Shown here one piece after another: positions 56,644-64,000 of a DNA stretch of 64,000 nt (positions are counted from its first letter, which is position 1; each line of letters opens with the position of its first letter). A model generated the notes under the pieces. It searched no databases, was not told the DNA's origin, and saw nothing but the letters and a program-made list of their open reading frames with translations. The position numbers and the translations under genes were made by a program. Source of the stretch: Prillingera fragicola (lineage: Eukaryota > Basidiomycota > Tremellomycetes > Trichosporonales > Trichosporonaceae); contig BEDY01000001.1 in the NCBI GenBank assembly GCA_002335605.1, positions 4,030,001-4,094,000 on the forward strand, written 5' to 3'.

Positions 56644-57288
56644 GCCTCGGCGTCTAGGACGGCGTCACGGCCAGCACCAAACCGATAGTAGAAGATTAGA
56701 TACCTAGCATTGCCATTTGCCCCACCCACCACTCCAACCCAATTGCCCAAAATGCTTCAGTGTAGCCTCCAGCTGGGCTGCCCATAGTGCAGCACGCGCG
56801 CTTGTAGTCAATGCATTTCATCCAATTCGTACAGGGGAACCCGCAGTCTCGCCGCTCACGCCTCGCTCATAGAATAATTACCAAACCCATCGATTTGCCC
56901 GCTCCCAATAGAATGCACAGCCGCTCCCCCGAGGGATGACGGCCGCCACACCCGCCGGTTTTGCGACGGCGGCTGGGACGGGGTCTGGTGGGCAGATCCA
57001 GTGAGAATGAGAGAGAGAGAAAGAGAAATAAAAGAGAGGTGACGATAATTAAGGAAACAGGCGAGTGCCGGCAAAGGTTGGTTCGGGGGTTTGATGAAAA
57101 ACTCGTAGAGAAAGAGGAACGCGAGGGGTTCGAGAGTGGGAACGTGACAGGTGGGGGCCAGGCGATGCTGAACAGGGCAGAAGGAGTAGTAGGGTATCAG
57201 ACAGCGGGCGGGCGAACTAGCACACTGCCAACCGGGGCCGACGTCAAGAGGACGCGTTGATTCTTTTTGTTGAAAAAACGCAGCTCAA
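56644..57288. other. Convergent 3' flank between PET117 and GSK-3
   Basis: 645 bp with no gene. Contains a purine-rich GAGAGAGAGAAAGAGA run near 57010-57030 and probably both polyadenylation regions. Confidence 0.5.
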
Positions 57289-58769
57289 CTAGTCGAGGCT
57301 GATACGCAACTCCTCCAGTGGGATGGGAGTAAAGTCGTCGACGTCGATGCCGTTCGCGCGCAGCTCGGCCTCGGCGTGTTTGGGGACGAGTCGGCGGATG
57401 AGGTCGGGCCTCGTCGAGAGCTCCTCCCGGGTAAAGTTGAACAACGCGGGCATCTCCTTGCCGTTCGGCAGACGCGAGCCCTCCTGCCTCAGCTCGTCAA
57501 AGAACTGGTGCACAAGCGCCTCGGACGCTGTGAGACGGGCAGTGGGGGTGTACTCGAGGAGGTGTGAGATGAGGTCGATAGCGTCGGGAGAGGTGCGGGG
57601 ACGGAACACCTTTGTGAAGGGGTGGGGCTTGATCTGCGGGAACTTGTGCTCCATATACTGCGGATTGTCAGTCATTTGGCCATTGGTCGCTGCACGTACG
57701 TTAGGGTTCATCGTCTTGATCTGCTCCCGAGTAGGCGTGCCCAGCACCTTGATAATCTCAACAAGCTGGTCAATGCCCGACTCTCCTGGGAAGAGGGGCT
57801 GTGCCAGCATGAGCTCGGCCATGACACATCCAGTCGACCAAATGTCAATGTTGGTGGTGTAGTTGGTCGCTCCGAAAATGAGCTCGGGTGCGCGGTAGTA
57901 ACGCGAGCAAATGTACGAGACGTTTGGCTCGCCGGCAACGAGAATCTTGGCAGAACCAAAGTCGCAAAGCTTGAGAATGCCCGTGGTGGGGTTGAGGAGC
58001 AAGTTCTGGGGCTTGATGTCACGGTGGCAGATGCCGACCGAGTGGATGTACGCCAGCGACCTGAGGAGCTGGTACATGTACAGCTTGACCTGCAACATGG
58101 GCACAATCTGCTTGAGCTTGGTGTAGTAGCGGAGCGAGCGGTAGACGGTCTCGGGGACATACTCGAGAACAAGGTTCAGGTAGACCTCGTCCTTCTGTCC
58201 TCGGCGTCAGCTGATAGTCCCCAACAGTCATAGCAGCGGCCAAAACACACCTTGTCGCCGTTTGAGTAGAAGAACGCCTTGAGGTCGACAACGTTGGGGT
58301 GGCTGACCAGACGCATGATCTGGAGCTCACGGTTCTGCTAGTCAGTGGTGCCCACATGCCACAAGAACCCACCTTGAACCTCTTGTCCTGGAGTACCTTC
58401 TTGATCGCGATCTCCTGCTCTCCGACCTCGGTTCCGTCTGCCATCTTGGTCGCTAGAGACGTTAGCACACATACTCATGTCCCCGATATGGGCGCGTGAC
58501 CAGCGCCCACGGTGTACGCACGGAGCATCTTGGCTGCAAACACAACACCGAACGAGCCATTGCCGACCACCTTGTAGTTGGTGTAGGTTATGGCCATCTC
58601 CTGGCCCGTCTTGCCCTCATGGGCCGTGACGGTCACGACACGGTTAGGGTCATCGGCTGTGGGGTGGGTCAGCTGAGGCTGGCAAACACGACATCTCGCC
58701 GCGGCATCTAGCACGCTGGCAGCGTTGCCACTCACTTGACACCTTGACCCCGTTAACGAGGTTGCTCAT
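57289..58769 (-). CDS. Glycogen synthase kinase 3 (GSK-3/shaggy family)
   Basis: Six exons: 58736-58769, 58522-58656, 58373-58452, 58251-58334, 57700-58194, 57289-57657; 398 aa. Kinase landmarks: GNGSFGVVF loop, ATP lysine 74 in [12 protein letters not shown], catalytic Asp170 in [14 protein letters not shown] (189-194), and the activation-loop Tyr205 in [13 protein letters not shown] that GSK-3 autophosphorylates. The priming-phosphate pocket motifs of the family ([24 protein letters not shown]) are intact. [12 protein letters not shown] is restored by removing a 42-nt stop-free intron (57658-57699). Fungal GSK-3 kinases act in stress, meiosis, morphogenesis and metabolic control. A GSKIP-like partner is not present. 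N-terminus is short (SNLVNGVKV), without a regulatory serine like human Ser9. Confidence 0.95.
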
Positions 58770-60872
58770 GACTAAATGAGTGGAAGAAACCTGTAGACGC
58801 AGAGTACACGAGGGAGGAGATTAGTGATGGGTGATTGGGTGGTTGTGGTGGGGGCAGGAGGGAGGTGCGAGATGTGGGAGATCAGGGACGCCGAGGTGTT
58901 GTCGAGCGCAGTAACAATGCGGGTGTTGGTGCAGGCCGAGTGCAGACAGAGAGTGGATGGAGGCGGGCGATGGATGTCGAGTGGCCACGAGGTGAATGGT
59001 CCAATACGAATGGCGGATGACGGACGACAGACGAGGAATGGGTCAGGGGGAAACTCGGTCAGCACAATCACTCGGACAACGGCAAAGCACAAAACAATGA
59101 ATGGGGATGGGGTAGCAGTGACTGGCAGCACCGATGTGCTTGGGGCATCGCCGTCGCTGGGGATGAATACGAGCGCCCCGATGGCGGCGGAAGGAAGCGT
59201 GCACGGGGGTGCCCCGTGTTGGGCTCCGCTCCTGCTCCGAAACCACACTGACGCCGTCTCGCCCCGCTAGCCATTGTTCAACGGGGATGCGTGTACGCCG
59301 AGCTCCGCCAGCAACCGGCGTAGCACGGGAAGCCCTGTCGCCGAGCTAGTCTTGCACAGCCACGCCGAGGACGAGATGGCGCTGGAGGAAAGAGGGAGAA
59401 GGAGGGTGTGTGGGGCGAGGGAGACTGGGAGGGGCACGAGTGGCCTGTGTCGCACCTTGGGGGTGCGGCGTGATATTCCCTACGCCGAGAGTGTCAGTGG
59501 AGCGTCGCGGACGCGTCTGGTGGTGGTGCGAAGGGGGTGGAGAAGGAGGTAGTGTTGACGAGTTCGCGCGCGTGTGTGTCACTTGAGCAAAGGGGAGCTG
59601 ATGTGCCACGGGGGGAGTTGACTGTTAGTTGCAAGCTGCGCCTAGTAGCGAGGGTGGTGCGTGGTGTCCGGCGTGTGTCGCGGGATGAGAGGGTGTGGTA
59701 GTTGGGGGTGACCTTTAGCTGTGAGATGCACGAGGTCTAGTAGTAGTCGGGATGGTGTGTATAGTGTGTGTGTGAGGGGGGTGTAAGGATAAGGTGGAGA
59801 CGGTGATGATGCTGGGGAGGGGGTGGGTAGCCGTGGGCTGTGGGCGAGGGTGGTGGATGGGTGGTGATGCAGGGTACAGGGGCGCGCCGGATGCTGTCTC
59901 GTCTTTGGCTGGCTGGCTGGGTGCAGCTGGCTGGTCACTGGCTGGCTGGGCTGGGCTGGCTGGGCTGGCTGCTGGCAGATGATCCGCTCCCTTCATAGAG
60001 TGTGCTGGCTGGCGCTGGCGGGCTCTGCTGCTGCCAGGAGTTGCAGGTCAGCTGTTCAGGTCCTCCCTCGGCTGGATCACCACTCGTGCTGCACGCAGCC
60101 TGGCTGGCTGGCTGCAACGCAGAGGACCACCCAGCATCCGTCAGGATCACTTTCAGGCACACCTGCAGGGTATCAGAGGTTTATTCCCGTAATCCCGACG
60201 GTGGCACATGCCTGACACCGGTCCACCTCCACCATGCACCATAAATCCACGTCGTGTGCCTCTAGAGTCCTTGGTGCTGCCAGCTGCAACAACCTTGCTC
60301 ATTGTCCTTGCATGCACACATTCCATGCATAACATGGTCAAATCAAACTAGCATGTCGATCAGCTCGTTACCTCATCGTGGATATACACTAGATCGGCAT
60401 GACCGCATGGACCCGCATTATAATAATAAAAGCTTGATCAGATGAAATCCCGCGACGCCAGACTTGAATTGGGGGCGTCCCTCGGAGCAAAGAGGGCATC
60501 ATCACATGGCCAGCCAATGTGGTAGTTAGCTAGCTAGCTAGTCGAAACGAGGACATGACGCCTGCCATAACAGTGCTCACGTTTGAGTGACCTCATAGCT
60601 CACTCGCCGCGCTGGGCCACGCGCAACTGTGAAGAGATAAGACGCTCAAGTCCGTTATCAGCTACGCAGCCGCATGACTACTATCCCAATCACCTGTGTT
60701 GACAACTGGGTTGCGAATTGGTGGTAACCCCGGTGTAAACAAGGGGCAGCACGTCTCTTTGCATCCTGAAACTTGGGCCTGAAAGAATACGAGGGTCGCC
60801 GCACGACGTCATTCATGTTACGAGCCATTTCTTACAACAAATAATCAAATAATGCGACTGGCTCTCTGCTTC
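58770..60872. other. 2.1-kb promoter/leader region upstream of GSK-3; low-complexity
   Basis: No gene supported. The first about 1.2 kb is rich in purine and pyrimidine tracts and TG/AC runs, with a GCTGG-type simple repeat (see next entry). An A/T-rich part at 60240-60440 with two TTATAATAATAAA-like stretches follows, and a GCTAG tandem at about 60523-60540. The ATG2 3' end adjoins on the same strand. The length suggests a long 5' leader or regulatory region for GSK-3. Confidence 0.5.
59909..59977. repeat. GGCT/GGGCT simple repeat
   Basis: About 70 bp dominated by GGCT and GGGCT units, with a short second block at 60098-60113. Likely microsatellite, potentially length-variable among strains. 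Confidence 0.75.
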
Positions 60873-63800
60873 CTACTTGTACTTGTCACCGAGCTCGCGT
60901 CTTCCCTCGGGATCCAGCGTGTTCCGCAACCCCCACAACGTCTTGCTCACCGCCTCGCTCGCCCCAATCATCGGTTTGAGAACAGCGATCGGCACAGCTC
61001 GCACAACTGCCTTGAGCGGACCCTGCGATTCCTGTCAGCGACCAAACTTCGGGACCTCTTTTGTTCCTCCGAACTCTTCAGACTCGGCGACGCGTCATTG
61101 CCCCGCACCACCCCACACGGGATTGGGTGCGTGCGCGATGGCATAGTGGCAACTCTCAAGGTACTCACGTCGTCAGAGCTGCGCTCATACACCTCCATGG
61201 GCACGGCGAGAATCGTCTGCGCCGCACTGTTGAAATTGTTGCTCAGGCTCTTGTATGCTGCGCGTACGCCATCCTGCACATTGTCTGGCTGGTTGGCATA
61301 TCGGCTCTGGGCCTCGTCCTCCTCATCAGACGAGTCGCCAGCACCCGAGCTGCGGCCCGGTGGGCCGGTTGCCTCCAGTATCACCGAGTCGCCCATCTTT
61401 GGGCCGAGCACGCCCTCGGCGCGTTCAAGCACAACCTGAGTACCAGTGGCGAGTTGCGCGCCGAGCTTCATCATCTCCATGGCTGTGGAGTGGACGAAGC
61501 TGTTGGTGCCGCGCTGCACGCCGCGTGCGAGTCGGCCGTCCTTGCGGTATTGTTCGATAGGAAGCAGGATGAGGTCTGCCACACCCGAGCCGACGTTGAC
61601 CATGCTGCGAATTGGTGAAACACCAGAAATGACGTCGGCGAGCTGGTTCGCCTTGACGTCGGGCGTCCAGATGTCTTGCAACATGTTGGAGAGCTTGGTC
61701 GAGCCCGTGATTCCGCTCAGAGTGACGTGGCGCAGAGTCATCTCGGCGCCGTCAAAGTGGAAAAAGTTCATCAGCTCGATCGTCTTGCCCTGCCGCAGAG
61801 CGGCGTAGTCCACGCGCTTGGGCTTGTAATCAAGCTTGAGCTCCACAGGGAAGATCTCGACGTGTTCTGAATTGTCAGCCCAGCACGAAAGTAGAACGCA
61901 CGGAAGAAAGGTTCTTGCTTCGGAGCTTCCTCGACAGGCGTAGTGGTACCAGGGGCGCTGAAGCTGAAGAAGCTCTTGAGAAAGTCGAGTGCGTCTTGAT
62001 CCACATGCAGGCGCAGCGGAAGAATCTTTGCCTAGAGCGTCAGCACAGCTTGATCGGCATTACTCACCCTGACGCGAATCTCCTCGTCCATGGAAGGAAG
62101 GTTGGGGCGCACGGTGAGTAGCTCAAGCCGCACCATGTCCGCGTCCGTCTCGCGCACGTTGCCACGAGCGTCTGCCTTCATCTCAGTTAGAAACTTTTTC
62201 CAGGTCGACGTCTTGATGTGGTCGAGAATCTCAAACGATTGGGCAGTGACGTGAACGCGTTGAGCAGTCGCATCGTCCGGCGCATAAACATCAATGTCGG
62301 CACGGATGCCATGGAATGAGAACTCGAGCTGGCCACGCTTAGACCGCGTGAGGCGCTTGCCGTGCAGGCGAACATGCGACTTCTTCGCCGCAGCAGCAGC
62401 CCGAGCGCCAGCAGGACCAACTCCCGCAGCATCAGGGATGCTCTGCCACGAGCTCTGGCTCGAAGTGTCTGCGGCACCAAGGTCCTCGAGCTCCTCGTCG
62501 ATTGCAGCCAGGAGCTGAGTTGAGTCCATGTCGTCGCGACCATCGAGACCAATGTAAATCGAGTTGAAGAGCACACTGCTCGACAGATCAACGCTTGCGT
62601 CTGCTTTCTGGCCAGATGCCAACAACTGTTTGATCTTTTCGAGCCGGCGGCGTACAGCCTTGATCTCGTCCTCGATCGCTTTGCGTGTCTTGACCCAGTC
62701 GTAACCGTCGTGTAGGAACACGGAGACTGAACAGTTCTGAACACGCACACGTGAGCGGCCCATGCGAGTCTCCTCGCCATTCTTGAGCACGGGAAGATTG
62801 TCCCAGTAGTAGGGCTCGTCGATGAAAGGCTCAGTCATGAGAATCTTGGCCGTGCCGCCTGGTGCCTCGTTGATGTGTGGTGCGTCGTCGGTTGTCTCCC
62901 AAGAACGGAGCGACTCACCCGAAGGAGACTGGATGGGACCGACATTCGACATTGACTGGCGCACAGTGTGGTCAAGGTAGTCGAGATTGGTAGGCAAGTC
63001 GTCCTCAATCATATCTGCAGCTTCCGCAAGCTCTGGCGCTTTTCCAAACGCTTGTAGATCGACTGATGCAAACACATCGATCGTCTGGTCGAGAGTCATT
63101 TGGCGCTTGGGAGGCGCCTTCGGTGCAGGTTTGGCTGGTGCAAGCTTGGCGAGGTCGCCAGCGAGAGCGCCGAACGTGGCTAGCGAGTCTGCACAGGCAG
63201 TAACCTTGACGTTGGCCTGACCGACATCAACCAGCATGGTCTCCTGTGGCACCAACGAGCGTAGGAACTGTGCGTCCATTGTCGAGAGCTCGAGCAGCTG
63301 AGCATACCCTGCGCGCTTCCATGCGTCGATTGACATCGTGTAGCCCATCTGAAGTGGCGTGGCAGCAGCGAGGTCATCGATGGCCAACAGATGGATTCCA
63401 GAGAGCCCAATGTCCACAGTGCTGTCGTCTGCGTCGCTCTCCATGACTGTACGCACTTCAAGTACGTTTGCAACTGCAAGCAGAGCTCCGGGCATGCTAG
63501 GCGCAGAGATGTGGGTGGAGCAGTCGTTGAGGGACACCTGGATGCGCGTGACTTCGCTCGGGACGACATCCTCAAATACACCTTCAGGCGTTTTGGCGTA
63601 GCGCTTCAAGTCATGCACCCAGTCCAGGTCCTTTGTGACGAACACCGAGCACGCGTTGGCTGACAAACGAATGCCAGTCTCTTTTGTGCGGTCCGCGTGT
63701 GTGAGCGACGAAAAGCGGAGCTGGAATAAGGGCTGAGTGTGGGTAGTCAGTGTGAGCGGTGTTGTGCGTCCGAACAGCCGCCCAGCATCGGCCGCAGCAT

Positions 63801-64000
63801 CGGCGCGGTGGAACAGGTCGGCGTCCATCGCCGAGACAGTGATTGCTGTCTCCTGCTTGTTCATCGTGTTCGACTCGAGCTTGACATCGAGATCAGACGC
63901 ATGCAGGGAGAGAAGACGCTCCTCATCAGAATTGGACTTGGGCACGAGTAGCACCACCTCGGTTTCGCTAATAAGCAAACGTAGCAGCGTCGCTGCCATG
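60873..64000 (-). CDS. ATG2: Atg2, bridge-like lipid transfer protein, C-terminal part (cut by window edge)
   Basis: Four visible exons: 62068-64000 (open to the edge), 61902-62031, 61866-61169, 60873-61022; at least 1,000 residues. The sequence matches the C-terminal region of Atg2: [96 protein letters not shown], and the ATG_C domain [20 protein letters not shown] with [21 protein letters not shown]. It ends [21 protein letters not shown]. Atg2 channels lipids from the ER to the growing autophagosome with Atg18 and Atg9. The 146-nt intron 61023-61168 is longer than the rest. The N-terminal chorein region is beyond the window. Strong family match. Confidence 0.92.

Overview
The window is nuclear DNA of a basidiomycete fungus, most likely a Tremellomycetes yeast; I lean towards Trichosporonales, but this is not proven. 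The evidence is GC-rich coding DNA, almost every gene split by many 35-60 nt introns with GTRAGT-type donors and CTGAC-like branch sites, tiny exons, and basidiomycete-type proteins (calmodulin, kinesin-1, GSK-3, the nuclear cap-binding 80-kDa subunit, Atg2, Atg10, UBE2O-like E2). No bacterial, viral or transposon gene was recognised. Exon structures were built by hand from splice signals, reading phase and remembered family features; every join listed keeps the frame.

Layout. 1-12.5 kb: 5' end of a serine hydroxymethyltransferase gene (-), TOP3 (+), a two-part gene fusing the mitoribosome assembly factor Rsm22 to ketopantoate hydroxymethyltransferase (-), an alpha/beta hydrolase (+) and a UBE2O-type ubiquitin-conjugating enzyme (-). 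13-19 kb: two paralogous secreted, probably GPI-anchored aspartic proteases (-) separated by 2.45 kb without a recognised gene. 20-40 kb, dense housekeeping: NAD(P)-dependent reductase (+), SPX-domain phosphate transporter (+), ATG10 (-), MAM3/CNNM-like membrane protein (-), an unrecognised acidic protein (+), an XRCC2-like RecA-family protein (+), a CHORD/CS co-chaperone (+), a D-arabinitol-dehydrogenase-like enzyme (-), calmodulin (-) and VMS1 (+). 40.2-46.7 kb: a gene-poor island with only very small spliced candidate genes (one metallothionein-like), a degenerate tRNA-like element and one unresolved gene. 46.7-64 kb: proline-rich protein (-), CBP80 (-), ZNHIT3-like HIT zinc finger (+), kinesin-1 (-), PET117-like COX assembly factor (+), GSK-3 (-) and the 3' part of ATG2 (-).

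Functional themes: genome stability (TOP3, XRCC2-like), mitochondrial translation and respiration (Rsm22 part, PET117, and VMS1 in ribosome/mitochondrial quality control), one-carbon and pantothenate metabolism (SHMT makes the methylene-tetrahydrofolate that the PanB domain uses), autophagy (ATG10, ATG2), and calcium/kinase signalling (calmodulin, GSK-3). I see no operon-like functional cluster. The most unusual object is the Rsm22-PanB fusion, which carries what looks like a second, internal mitochondrial presequence exactly at the junction. It recalls the known, proteolytically split Rsm22-Cox11 fusion of fission yeast.
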